A stretch of DNA of 64,000 nucleotides from Paraescarpia echinospica. Taxonomy: Eukaryota; Annelida; Polychaeta; Sabellida; Siboglinidae. Under the pieces are notes generated by a model that saw only the letters and a program-made list of their open reading frames with translations, was not told the origin of the DNA and ran no database searches. Position numbers and translations under genes: made by a program. The DNA lies in the NCBI GenBank assembly GCA_020002185.1, contig CM034538.1:64052333-64116332 (forward strand), given 5' to 3'. Of the stretch, positions 23,739 to 35,389 are shown one piece after another (the stretch's first letter is position 1; every line of letters begins with the position of its first letter).

Positions 23739-24240
23739 AAGTTCCTCATCCACCCCGGTAAACAAGTGACTGCAGCCACACGAAAAACATTGTCAATCCA
23801 ACAATCGGGAGAGTCTAAAAACATGCAGCAGAGCGACATGACAACATAGATAATTAGATCTGGAATTTGTTATATAATCACCCCACAACCCAAATGCAAC
23901 TTACAAGGAAGACAATGGGAGGGGAACGCTGAATAAAAACGGTGACAGAGGCGGCCTCCTGGGAAGAAAAGAGGCGGTCGGTCATCGAGAGAGCGATCTG
24001 AAACAGAGCGGCGCCTGTGCCGGCCCACAAAGATCCCACGAAATCCCCGTTTGCCGACCAGGGACAACAGACATCGCCATCCCGCAAACACATATCTTCC
24101 ATCCCACCGTCAGGTTCCTTTCATAGCCATCTTTTTGCCGCTTCCTGTCCCTAGGCGCCGCCTGACAACACAATGCTCTTGCAGTCCGGTAGATCTTCAC
24201 ATTCAGGACTTGCCCCTACTAAATGAAGACCTTGATTTAT
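23739..24240. other. Unrecognised sequence with overlapping small frames
   Basis: Frames of 72-81 codons overlap in three registers around 23870-24300. One minus-strand frame is hydrophobic in its C-terminal half, but no splice signals or homologous motif support coding. Confidence 0.35.
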
Positions 24241-24385
24241 CGGATAATGATTCGGAGTGGATCCATATTAGATGTCATCCTCAGAATCTGGTATAAGGAT
24301 CCATACATAATGCCACCTTCAAACTCCCGGACAAGGATACGGACCGAATGTTGCACTCTTGAACAGGGATCCGTCCTGAATGTCG
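24241..24385. repeat. Degenerate ~45-50-bp tandem repeat
   Basis: Three or four diverged units share GGATCCATA/GGATACGGA/GGATCCGTC and a following GAATGT or GATGTC word, spaced about 45-50 bp. Confidence 0.45.
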
Positions 24386-24710
24386 CGAGCTAGCGACTTA
24401 CTGAGTTTATGAAAAGTGGTGGTTGAAAAGGTGAAAAGTGCTGGACGCTGTGAAAGAGTGACATAATAATAATATTTAAAAGATGTCGTGAACCCTGATG
24501 AGAAGTAGAAACGTGATACGAAATAATAAAACTTATTTAAGATGTAAACGTGCAGTAAACACAGATATACGTTAAGTTTAATTCCTAACAAAACGTGTAA
24601 TTTTATTTATGTGATTTTATTTCGTAACACAAAATGCGTCACTTTCTTTCCGTTACATTCCTCATAACAAAAGGTGTTAACTTTGTCCTGTTAATATCTT
24701 TTTGTAGGTT

Positions 24711-24892
24711 GAGCGCAGTGACGCAATAATTGAAGCTCCGGACTGTCATTCGATGGATTCCGGGTACGGATCCTCCTGCTAACGTTCTGATTCTTGTGCA
24801 AGTTCGTTCACTCTACTTGCTCCAGTTCATCCAGGTGTATGAATGAGTACCCGGCTATGGTGGATATTTGGGTATTGCGCAGTATAAGAACA
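24711..24892 (+). mobile_element. tRNA-derived SINE, diverged copy
   Basis: It matches the SINE at 20481 in GAGCGCAGTG (A-box region), GGATTCCGGGTACGGATCC (decayed B box), TTGTGCAAGTTCGTTCACTC, CAGGTGTATGAATGAGTACC and GGATATTTGGGTATTGCGC. It lacks the middle of the 3' body. The internal promoter is damaged, so transcription is unlikely. Confidence 0.75.
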
Positions 24893-25089
24893 TAGCTTTT
24901 TTACTTTCCGATTAACTGTCAAAGAACCATGATCGATCACGGTATCGTTGCTACATACATGATTATCTCGTGGTCAACACCACACCCGTTCCTGTTATGT
25001 AAGGATATATTGTACTTATAAATCAAACATTACGATGTTTCAAGAAAAATGTACTTGTTTCTCCCGCTAGTTATACGTCTGGTGTATGG

Positions 25090-25199
25090 AAACACTGCGG
25101 ATTTGAGGTGCTTACCGCAGAAACTGGTGTTAAATTGACCAATGAAACACTGCGGATTTGAGATGCATTACCACAGAAACTGGTGTTAAATTGACCAAT
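25090..25199. repeat. 55-bp tandem duplication
   Basis: Two adjacent copies (25090-25144 and 25145-25199) share AAACACTGCGGATTTGAG and AGAAACTGGTGTTAAATTG with a few substitutions. Confidence 0.9.
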
Positions 25200-25249
25200 G
25201 AAAATTGAACAACTTGCCAACATTCTACCCAATGTGGTCTCTATCGTGA

Positions 25250-25425
25250 CATGTGTGGTATCTTATTATGTTTAAAAATAAAATCGACACATACCTTAAA
25301 AGGGCGGGATACACGTAGATAAAAAGTATTGGACTCTCGATAAACCAAAAGGCTTCCTTGTCCACCTGCCATCTAGAGTTAATTTTCTGGATGGCAATCT
25401 TGTTAAATCTTGTTAAATCGTGACC
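25250..25425 (+). mobile_element. CR1-like LINE, 3' end only
   Basis: It starts within the ORF2 C-terminus (ATGTTTAAAAATAAAATCG) and continues through the family 3' UTR: GGACTCTCGATAAACC, GGCTTCCTTGTCCACCTGCC, TAGAGTTAA. It ends in two TTGTTAAATC units at about 25403-25422. It matches 38045-38186 of the long copy. It is a 5'-truncated, dead insertion. Confidence 0.9.
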
Positions 25426-25479
25426 TCTGTATCGCGTTACGTATTGTATTGTGAATTTGTGTAGCGTTCTATTTCCAGT

Positions 25480-25770
25480 GCCGAAACAGACCAAGATCTT
25501 CACTCTAGAGACTGTACTGACTGATGAGTATACGGTATTTCCTGCAACGGCGGTTACCACCTGTTCCTGGTTAAATCACGTAACTGGACTTTCCGTCTGT
25601 TCTATGGTGTCAATTGCTCATCGTCGTCACTGTCTGTTGGGTCATAGTGAGATAAGTTTTGTTGGCGGAGAGCTACTCAACAATGCACCAGAAAAACACA
25701 CACATAAAATCGCGTATTTTCCATTCATTACGCCTTCGGAATGTTCTACCAAATGACATAAATGTACTTG
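25480..25770 (+). pseudogene. Possible LINE-derived coding remnant
   Basis: The plus frame at 25451-25756 contains a TTCSWLNHV word that resembles the SWLDH-type motif of LINE APE endonucleases. In another frame, LRLRNVLPNDINVLA near 25735 resembles LINE C-termini. Both are short and in different registers. I treat this as a weak transposon remnant; chance similarity is a real alternative. Confidence 0.25.
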
Positions 25771-27430
25771 CATGAGTTGAATTAATTTACCCATTCCACC
25801 ATTCTGTCTAGCATTTCTCTTCATTTCTTCACATTTTCAAAATTCTTTCATTCGTTCAAATAATGCCATTCGTTTAATTTCCTTGGTCCTTTTCCTTAAA
25901 TTGAATTCAACTTCATGCGTCTTATACAATGACTTATCATAAAGTATCAGAACCAGCTTTCTATGTCTCTTCGTTATCATCACCAACATAGGTGTATTCT
26001 TAGATGGATGCAAATAACTGCACTTATTTGATCGATGGTATCTTTTCAGGAGAACACTTACAGTGATTATGTAAGGGAAATTAATTTTATAACACATGAC
26101 TTTTAAACAAGGACAGGCCGTATACAAACACCAGAAATGCCTTAGGATGGGTTTCGCCTGGGTGTGTTTCAGCCTTTCAGGGGACTTGTTTCCCATACCC
26201 TACAAACCCCTTTAAGCCAACCTCTTCGGCTGTTACTGACGCGTGTCGTTTTCTGGGCCAAAGAACACTTGTTTTTCCAGTCGCTAATTGACATGTGGCC
26301 GTCAAGTTGGCGTCAACAGAGATCAGTCTAAGTCTGGAGTGTGGCGGTATAGTTGTATGGCGCTGAAAGTTGGGTTGTTAAAAGACGGACGAAAAAAATA
26401 CGTTGGTCGTCTTTGAGATGTGGATGTGCCGTCGTGACCTACGAGTAAGCTGGGTTGGCAGAACGAGGCCGATTGGTAGATTGTCAGTGGCAGAAAACGG
26501 ACAGACGGATGCCTGCCAATTGCATCGGATAACAACAGACAGGAACATGTCATCGGCCTCCACAAGCTGTGGCTGATATGACAATATCCAATCGCATGCG
26601 AGTGTCACTCACCACTATCCACACAACGTGACCTCGTAATAAACCTTGTTTGCAATGCTTTCTTGTCACACCGCCAAACCGGAATTAGTCATCCAAGAGA
26701 CGCGGGATGACGTCACAAGAATAAATAGACGGTCAGTTGCCGTAGATGCGGACATACATGCAGTGTCTTATCAGCCGTAGATACGTTTGAAATAGAATAG
26801 ACGTATGTCTAGGATTGCTTCTAGGAAGCGAATCTCGACTGGGAAAAGGCGTAACATAACAGCGTCTTATCGCACCGCCTCTGGATACTGAATACATCAC
26901 TGGTCATCGACCAGCCACAACCTTGATCCACATTGTGTCACCACATTAAAACCAATTAATGCTGAAAGTCAATCTGGAAATTAGTTAAACAATGTGCGCA
27001 AAATTAGGATTCTGTCTTAACAAAAACTGTAAAATGGGATGTGTGTCTTGCCGCCGAACTGCAGTGGGGGTTTAAATCAAATCCTATAATTGTTTTGTCG
27101 ACAAAACCAACATGGAAGATGTTGCACGTTATTATTAACTAAACAAGCAGGATTCAGTGTTCGTGCACTGGAGATCTTTCCACCATTGACTCGTGCGTAT
27201 GTGGCAAACTAGCAACTAGAAATGTAAGACTGAGTGCGCAGCAGAAGTGTCGTAGCCTGCGAATGTGCTCCAGTCCCAACAAATCATGGTAATAATAATA
27301 ATATTAAAAAGGGGTACCGTCTGAAACTGAATGGCATTTTATTCGTCTACCAGACTCAGCCCTAAAAGCGGGAGTGGGACAGTAATCTCCCCCCAACACC
27401 CAGTGTGTTTGGGTCACTTTCACGACGACG
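25771..27430. other. Unrecognised sequence, no supported gene
   Basis: About 1.65 kb. The longest frame is 119 codons on the minus strand (25837-26196), basic and without a recognised domain. No tandem repeats were seen. Confidence 0.45.
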
Positions 27431-27436
27431 TCACTG

Positions 27437-27508
27437 GCCAGCCGGGGTTATCTGCCGTCAGCCCCTTCCCCACGGCGGAAGGGGCTGACGGCCAGCCGGG
27501 GTTATCTC
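27437..27508. repeat. Perfect 16-bp inverted repeat between 18-bp direct repeats
   Basis: Arms 27454-27469 (GCCGTCAGCCCCTTCC) and 27477-27492 pair perfectly around a 7-nt loop. The hairpin is bracketed by two copies of GGCCAGCCGGGGTTATCT at 27437-27454 and 27491-27508. The local GC content is far above the surroundings. Confidence 0.95.
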
Positions 27509-28194
27509 CCGTCTTAGGTGGGAACGCCTTGGGTGGGAACGCTTTGCTAATCAAAAGGCGCTTCCCAATCTGACGAACAAGGTAGTACACCTTAACCTAC
27601 AGAGGAATGACTAGACACAAGAATGACTAGAGTGGACAGACCACGCATATTACCACAATACATATAACCGTTCTCGGAAGAGACAATCTTAAAAATCGCT
27701 GCGCCTTATTCGTCCAACTAGAAAGCGGAAAAAACGTATTAATTATTATTAGTACGTCTTATTGTTAAAGCCGGATTCGCAACCATGTCACGAGGTTTAC
27801 TGTTATTTATTTGTTACACAAAAATTACTTTCTCGCGGCTATACACCGCCTCGTGTGTAGGTAATCCAGAGATCATAAATTAGTATAGTAATTCAAATGT
27901 AACTAACACCCATTGTTTCTCTGTGCGTCATTGTGCTGCCCGCGAATGTCCTAATTAGGACACTTTATTTTCCGGTTGCAGTGTTATCTCACGTTAGGCC
28001 CACGCTATTCTTTTTCATCCGTTACATGCAACCGACGAAGTTTCTCCTGGAGGGTCGTCTGATTAAGATGGAGTGATTACGTCAAGAGAGGTCTTGTCGG
28101 TCGCGTGCAACGAGTAAAAACTAAGAGAAGAGATAATAGAGAGTGGGTGGCAATTGCATCAAATTACGATAGTTTGGAGAAATATTATATTGTT
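27509..28194. other. Unrecognised spacer with a 16-bp palindrome
   Basis: No supported gene. TGTCCTAATTAGGACA at 27947-27962 is a perfect palindrome with a TAATTA centre. Confidence 0.45.
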
Positions 28195-28277
28195 AAGAGG
28201 AAGACGAAGAAGCAGAAGAAGGAGAAGAAGAAGAAAAAGAAGAAGAAAAAGAAGGAGAAGAAAAAGAAGACGAAGGA
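28195..28277. repeat. (AAG)n polypurine tract
   Basis: Over 80 bp of A/G on the plus strand in AAG/GAAG words. It encodes a poly-Lys/Glu stretch in an otherwise unremarkable 96-codon frame. Confidence 0.95.
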
Positions 28278-29320
28278 ACACCTGCAGGGTCTAACCAACG
28301 TCATTTTAACCTTAACCTTAACTGGAAGTAAGTTATCCGTAATCTCGCAAGTTCACAACATTCAAGCGAGGCTTTGCAAAATGGCAAACTGTTAACTTCG
28401 TACTGACTGTAATATATTTCCGTATAACACGAACCGTTCCCTGCTTCAAAGCCGCATCTAATCGTGCATCCACAAAAGTCCTCTTCAGATCATCTCTCTG
28501 TCGACCCTATCTACGTATATCAGCATCTTTCTTCCGACAACCGATTTCGCAATATCTCCCTCTCACAGGATCTCACGAAGGCATGTGAGAAATGCGATAC
28601 GGTTTAGTCGGACACTAATAGTAGGCCTGTGTAACTGCGGTGTTGTTTCTTTCGTAAATTTTGTTGCGACGTTAATTAAGTTAAACTTAAGCGAGGCATG
28701 TGCGGTTAAACACCAGACGATATTAATTAGCATCCGTCACTCGCGTGACTACTTTGAAAACATCTCCGCGGACATTAATTCACCTACGACTATGCGTCCC
28801 ACGAGAGGAGACTAATTAAGATAGATCCTGTTTGTTGGAATGTGTAAGCGGACCTTAGTGCGGCGTCATTCGACCCCAAAATTACGTTTATAGATGTATT
28901 TTTTATTCGTGCCACTAGCCTGGCAGTGCACTTGTCTCTCTCGGTGTAATCATACATCAATGTCCCTTTGTAGTTCGCTGTTTGTTTAGTCTCTTTCCAT
29001 TATAAATTGGGTGTGTTACAATTACGGAAGTGCGACAGTAAATAATAATTAAAAATTATAGACGTGTATCGTTTTCTTCTTATTACACAATGCACATGTA
29101 TAATTTGTTTGTGTAATAATGCAATTTAGCCTACATCTCTATGAAACGGGTTGTCAATTGACATCTATCGGCGCTAGATGTACACACAAGACGGTATCAC
29201 GTAGTAATCGAACATGACGTTTCATTTGATGTAAATGTGCACGGTATAGTTCCGCAAAACGTCTCCAGCTTATTGGTGGACCATTTATGCAGCTCGGAAC
29301 AATCATATAAAACACGCGTA
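28278..29320. other. Unrecognised sequence
   Basis: About 1 kb, AT-rich, with no supported gene, splice pattern or repeat. Confidence 0.4.
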
Positions 29321-29321
29321 A

Positions 29322-29425
29322 CTTTGCGAGCAATCGATTAAAATTCGTTTAACGTCCGGTACGAACACCAACACCGGTAACAACCCTTAACTAAAGGATA
29401 CCTTTTTCCTATCGGGGTCGTAGTT
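29322..29425 (+). repeat. Dispersed repeat C, copy 1
   Basis: GCGAGCAATCGATT, TTTAACGTCCGGTACGAAC, CAACACCGGTAACAACCCTTAA and GGGGTCGTAG match 56646-56775 in the same orientation. The family is unidentified and no coding is seen. Confidence 0.6.
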
Positions 29426-29593
29426 TAAAGACTTAGCGAAATGAATTGTTTATTCCCAATCTGGATGAAATATACTCTAAAAATACTGTCCTGATATTCA
29501 ACTAATTTTTTAACTCCCTCCGTCACCCTATTTAAAGCCCCTTTTGCTGTCACTTTTCTGTACATTTCTTGCACAGTTTGTTGCGACACCTTG

Positions 29594-30411
29594 CGGTTGT
29601 TAACAAGTTTTAACAAGATTGCCACCCAGAGAATTAACTCTAGGTGGCAGGTGGACAAGGAAGCCCTTTGGCTTATCGAGAGTCCAACCCTTTTATCTAT
29701 GTGTATCCCGCCCGTCTGAGGTATGTGTCGATTTTATTTTTAAACATATTCACGCTACTAGCACCCACACAATCAGCAGATAATCTGTTCAATTAATTTA
29801 TAGTCCTTTGTGAAAATTAAAACTTTCTTATATCTAATCTACTCTGCTCCTTTGCTAATGTAACTTCATGTCCTCTAGTCCTTCTATCTTTCTTAACTGA
29901 AAAAAAATATTTCTATCAATATTTTCATAACCATTCAATATTTTAAACACTTCTATCTGATCTCCTCTCAATCTCCTGGTCTCTAGTGTTGTTAAACCGC
30001 ATTTTTTAGGCGTATTTCGTAACTAAGATCCCTCATTTTGGTATCATTTTAGTTGCTCTCCTCTGCACTCTTTCTAGCATATCTATGTCCTTCCTGCGAT
30101 ATGGCCTCCACGCTTGAATACAATATTCTAAATGAGGCCTAACTATTGTTTTGTACAGCGGTATTATTAGCTCTTTTTCCTTATACGTTATGTTTCGCCT
30201 AATTAATCCAAGGATTTGATTTCCCTTTGAAGCTGCAATTCCGCATTGCTCTGAAACCTTCATATCAGCACTAATGGTTAACCCTAAGTTGTATAATCTA
30301 CCTCTTCGTTCCCATGTCCTGTGTGGAGGCATTTACATTTTCCAAAATTAAACAGCATTTGCCACTTTTCAGACCATTTGATCAACCTGTCAAGATCATC
30401 TTGTAACGTCA
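29594..30411 (-). mobile_element. CR1-like LINE, 5'-truncated copy
   Basis: In reverse complement this segment follows the long copy from about 37340 to the 3' end. It begins near the GATCTTGACAGGTTGATC word after the RT core. It encodes the C-terminal domain ([58 protein letters not shown]) and ends with the CACCTAGAGTTAA UTR and TTGTTAAAACTTGTTAAC tail at about 29594-29612. A ~55-bp stretch present at 37455-37510 is absent here. Stops and shifts follow in the 29750-30000 part. It is a dead copy, but its core (30033-30332) is better preserved than the long copy. Confidence 0.92.
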
Positions 30412-32589
30412 CCACTAGAATTTAGCATGGCGCGCATCTATGCGGGTTGCTGTTTCAGGCCGTACCTAAAATTGCAATAGCAGTATTTAGTAGCTTTTAT
30501 GTCACCGTAAAACTAATAATCGTATCTTAAAATGTGTCGCTGGATGCACACAGAATTTTTTTAACTTTTTGAGTTATTGCCTGAACGTTTATCGCCCGAT
30601 ATGCATACCGTTTAGGGGGAAAACATTAGCTCCATTATAATTAGGTATGCTGCTTCTGCAATTGTCATATATTTATTGAGTTAAAAACAACTCAGCTGCA
30701 CTTCCTACCCCCGACATAGACATAACAGGAAGTACAGTTGTTATATCACCCGTCAACACGGAGACCGCTAATATAGTGGAGGTATTATCTAACTTGATGC
30801 ATTATTTATAAATTACTATTTAAATACTGTACTATGATGTACTAGGATGATTTACAACACAGTAAAGATGATATGATTATCATTGCAAAATAATCGTGTT
30901 TAGGTAACCAAATGTACATTTAATTAATGTGAGCAGACTTATCTGATGTATTTTGCGAACATTTTATGTCACCCAAAGAGGTGCAACATCATCAAAGCGA
31001 ATATCGTTCTCCGAGGCAATTTACAGCTGCACTTCCTATTGTTTTGTTCTAGATTTCTTCGGGCTACTGGCCAGCAAGAATTCCCCAGACTTGCAATTGG
31101 CAAACAAACGCAAGAAGATATGACCATAATTATGATCGCTGCTCGTGTGAACTTTCGCACTGCCAGTGCGAACTGAACTTTAAAACTCCGCACATGCATG
31201 TTAAGGTGGGCGCCTATAACATGAAATAAAAGTAATGACACTTTAATGTTATTTGAAATGCACTTGACCCCAAACGTCAAGCAAAGCAAATAAGTGGGGT
31301 CTCGTGAACATTTGTGTAATATCTGACATTGTACTAAAAACAATGTCAGCATAAAAATTAGCGAACTATCGTGGAGTGTTCATAATAAGTCATAACATAA
31401 GATTTATTTATTATCCAAACATGAAACTTGCATGAATTTTACATTACATATGTTTATATTACATGTTATAATGCAAAATAGCACATTTCAGCTAAATTAC
31501 GACGATATTCAATATTTAATCCACGAGGAGTAACGGCAATTCAGTAAAGTTGGCCAAAGTGTTCAAGCATTATTTGTCTCTACGCACAATGAAAAACCTA
31601 AGCAAGTCGCAGGCAAAAAGTACGCTTTTCTACCCCGAAACCTGTCCGTGCAGTTAATTTTCTTGTAAATTATGCCAAGGCAATGAGTATTGTTTGTCAT
31701 TTTCATCAAAGTCGGCCAACGTGTTCTTATAGTATTTTGTCTCTATGTAGAATAAAAACCGCGTCTAGTCCCGGCAAAAAGTTCGGTTTTGCTGTATTGA
31801 AAGCACCTTACATTTCTTGTAAATTGCCGTAATTTATTGTTATCAAAACCCATTTTCCACAGAGAAAGGTGTAGTTTTAGTTAATGTGCTCAAAGGTGTT
31901 CATTTGCTTTGTATCTGTAAACATGTATATAGCACTAATCAAGTCCAGGGCAAAATTATGTTTTACTCTTTTCAGAGCACAACTAGGTTTCTCTGCCACC
32001 GCTTACTCACACCACCAGATACGCAATGAAACAATACAACCATGCAAACAATTGTTTTGTGTATCAACTATTGAATGGCAGTTATGGCAATAAACAGTGT
32101 AGAGACAGTCCCTGTCAATGTGTCGGCTAAGCATATTATAATTATGTATTTCTAATCTTAACAATGTATTATGCGTCGTAACAAACCACAATTTAGACCG
32201 TCGTGGGGCTTTATTCTCATATCGGCTGCGCATTGATATCATGTGATAAAGAGACTGTGTCGCGATAGGCTAATAATTAATTACAGAGTTACACTCTGCG
32301 GTTAACAATTGGAGTAGGGCATACGGTAACTTTGTCCTACATTATCCACGATCCTCGCGATAGTGACATGAGACAAAGTGCTTTGCAGCAACGGCATCAT
32401 CCATGCACAAGAAACACAACCTATTGCAAGAATGCCTACAGGTTGTTTGCACGGGAGCGAGCAACATTCGTCAGTTGTCATATCATATCTACACTATTAT
32501 TCCTGATTATACCACAACAGCGAAGTGTAATCATAGAACATTCCCACGACAGCGCCGGCAAAGATACGGCCAGGTCAGACCCTCGTTAA
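30412..32589. other. AT-rich unrecognised sequence
   Basis: About 2.2 kb with no supported gene. The longest frame is 127 codons (30969-31352, minus), with no domain. It may be intronic or intergenic. Confidence 0.45.
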
Positions 32590-33047
32590 CGCTAATGTTT
32601 CTAATTCCTAGATACTGGGCCTCAAGTCGATCAACCGAATTCAACTTCACGAGGTGTGGATACACACTAACACGGAACTCTAGCCTAGTATAACACTAAT
32701 GTTTCCTGTCCGTAAATAGAGTACCTAAAGTTGATAAACTGAAACTGATCTCACGAAGTAGTTTGGTACATGTCTGCACTGGCCTGGTTATCGCTGAAGG
32801 CTCCTAAACATATTATAGTTTGCCTTAGTCTACTACCAGAATTCGACTTCACGAACTATGCATGGGTATATATCAAAACGTAGACATCTAGTCTGGATAG
32901 CACTACTATTTCCTGATCAAAAAATAGAACAGAATACTTAAATACGACCCACTGAATTCGACTTCACGACGTATTTGCTATATTGGCACACTTACGCATG
33001 CACGCACGCACGTGCGCACTCTCTCTCTCACACACACACGCACACAT

Positions 33048-33106
<59 letters not shown>

Positions 33107-33149
33107 CACACATCCAAGCAAGTACACAAACAAACAAACAAACAAACAA

Positions 33150-33204
<55 letters not shown>

Positions 33205-33245
33205 AACAAACAGAGAAACAAACAAACAAACAAACAAACAAACAC

Positions 33246-33284
<39 letters not shown>

Positions 33285-33429
33285 AACAAACAAACAGAGA
33301 AATAAACAAATAAACACATATAGACATGGGAGTATGGCTTGGTTATCGCTAATGTACCTTGCGCATAAGGGGCGTGCCGCAAATATATCGCGGGAATTCG
33401 ACTTCTCGAGAAATAGGTATCGTAGGCAT
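32590..33429 (+). repeat. ~100-bp satellite, left part
   Basis: Diverged units repeat about every 100 bp. Each carries a GAATTCGACTTCACGA-like word (32638, 32741, 32839, 32954, 33394) followed by ACATCTAGCCTGG/CTAGTCTGG, AACACTAATGTTTCCTG and ATAAGATATCGTGC-like words. Spacings are 103, 98 and 115 bp. The step to 33394 is longer by about the 320 bp of simple repeat lodged at 32995-33320. The array resumes at 38187 on the other side of the long LINE. Confidence 0.85.
32995..33320. repeat. Compound microsatellite (CACG)n(CA)n(CAAA)n(CAGA)n
   Basis: Successive blocks of CACG, CA, CAAA and CAGA units, the last two alternating twice. It is embedded within one unit of the ~100-bp satellite. Long frames on both strands are repeat translations. 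Confidence 0.97.
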
Positions 33430-34077
33430 CACACTTCGAGGCCATATTAGGCGGAGATAGATCGTAGAAATTTGTGGTGCAGAAAAGTTGATAAACAAGT
33501 GGAATTACTGATTGAAGTATTATTCTTGCCTTAATATAATTCATAAAGTTGCAGTAAACATATATTGAGTAGCAGTTGTGCTTAAAGTTGGTTAGTTAAA
33601 GTATTTTAGAACACTTTAGTATAGTGAGTGATAATAAGGTAACTTAGCCTTCGATAAGTTGTAAACAAGATTTAACAAACCTGATTATGTGGTAGAATAT
33701 ATAGGAGATAAAGTAACAACCATAAAACTACTTACATAATATAATATATGTGTAAGCCAGTAGTTGCTAGATATTTTGATTAGGTAGCATTGTTGTTAAA
33801 ATTAAGCAAGGGCGATAGTCGGGCGAACTCCAGATTGTTTATGTGATACAGTCCTACGTATTCGCTAGGGCACGGCGAAACCTAACTAAATAAAGCAGCC
33901 TAACATAACGTAACTGATTGTATTTAAAATAGGTCACTACCGGTAATGTTAACGTTCGTGATAGGATAGATAGTCAGCTGTGTAATTAAAATCTTTAACA
34001 TAAACTGTGCTGTAGTACACAGGAAACAGTCTTTATAAAGGCTAAGTTAGTTAAGTTATTAAAATTCTGATAGTGAT

Positions 34078-35292
34078 ATGGCGCCTTGCAAGTCAAGGCA
34101 AAGCGACACTTGGTGTGCGATCACTGCCACAGCTGGGTAGATTTTGCATTGTCCGGCTGTGGTCATGTCATGGGCAGAAACCACGGAGAAGGGATTCACC
34201 TTTCAGTGCATGGGGTGTTGGAAGGTGGAGTGTCTGCTAAAGGAGATAGTTAGGTTGAGAGATATTGTGAAGGGGATGGCGATGGGAATTAACAAGGAGA
34301 CGGGTGGAATGGAGAAAGACGACAGGGAGAGAAGTGGAAATACTGCAAGACTGAAGGAGAATAGCAGTAGCAAGAAGACTGAGGAAAGGAGATTGAGAGG
34401 AGGGAAGGTGATTGGAGGGGAAGAAATTGGAAAATCGACGACAGAAAACGTGACAAGCGTGAAGGTGACAGGGGAGAAAGTGACCGTAGAGAAGGAGGGA
34501 GGGAAGATGGGACGGGAGAGGAGAGAAGAAAATGAGATGGGAGGAAATATGAAGGGACGAAAGGAAGTGAGAGCAAATGTGATAGAAGAGAAGTCAATAA
34601 AAGGGACGATGACAGGCGGAAAGGTGACAAGAAAAAAAGCGACAGGAAAAAACGGATCGGAAGAGAATGTGACAGGAGATAAGACGGCAGGGGAAAAAGA
34701 CAACAACCAGACAAATGCAACCCGGAGAAGGAGCTACTCTGAGGCAGTGATTGAGGGGGCAATGAGGAAAGAGAGGGTGTTTATGGGCGACTCCATTATG
34801 AGATAAACGGACAAGTCACTAAACGAGAGGAAGGACGTCGTTGTTTGCCTACCGGGGGCTAGGATAGAACATGTGACTGAAAGGGTAGAGAAGGTATTGG
34901 GGCATGGCAAGGGAGGGTCTATTCTAGTACACGTAGAAACAAATAATGCAGACAGGGAGGGAACAACTGGGATAGTACAGAAGTATAGACAGTTAGTGAG
35001 GAAGATAAAGAAGACAAGAGTTGAACAGGTTATTCTGTCAGGAATTTTGCCAGTAATGGGAGGAAGGGGGGAAACGTATAGAAACTGCAAGAGGATGGCG
35101 ATCAACGCACTAGTTGAGCAGATGTGTGAAGAAGAAGGGGTGGGATTCATATATTTATGGGGATACTTTGTTGGGAGAGAAGATATGTACACGAGAGATG
35201 GCCTACATCTTAGTGGAAAGGGGGCAGCAGTTATCTCAGAGAACCTGCTGCGATCTGTTCACAGTAGGACAGGTTGCATCTATTTAAACTAA
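34078..35292 (+). pseudogene. LINE ORF1: PHD-like finger plus SGNH esterase, broken
   Basis: CR1-group ORF1 proteins bind element RNA and often carry a PHD-like zinc finger and an SGNH/GDSL-type esterase. Here a finger can be read in two frames: VCDHCHSW and a following SGC in one (34113-34180), FQCMGCW in another (about 34204-34226), so a frameshift lies between. A long Lys/Glu/Thr-rich linker follows (about 34250-34750) with a repeated KVTGEK-like pattern. The esterase follows: block I GDSIM with the nucleophile serine near 34790, then a stop at 34804-34806. Downstream in the same frame are HVETNN (block III position) and DGLHLS (catalytic Asp/His block) before the stop at about 35290. The family is clear from motif order; activity is lost. 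Confidence 0.85.
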
Positions 35293-35389
35293 ATTCGCAG
35301 GGGGACTCACATAGAAGCCTGAAATTGGAGGCATAGATGAAGACAGCTCAAATATCAGCAAAGAACAGTCTGGAAAACTCTTCTGAAGC

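Noticed and set aside
23870..24102. Hydrophobic minus-strand frame that might be a transmembrane exon
   Set aside because: Three overlapping frames of similar length exist and no splice signals or family motif were found.
28105..28395. Lys-rich 96-codon frame resembling a basic nuclear protein
   Set aside because: The lysines come from an AAG simple repeat and the flanks show no coding features.
34203..34762. Minus-strand frames of 157-167 codons rich in Ser/Pro/Leu
   Set aside because: They are the complement of the Lys/Glu-rich linker of LINE ORF1.
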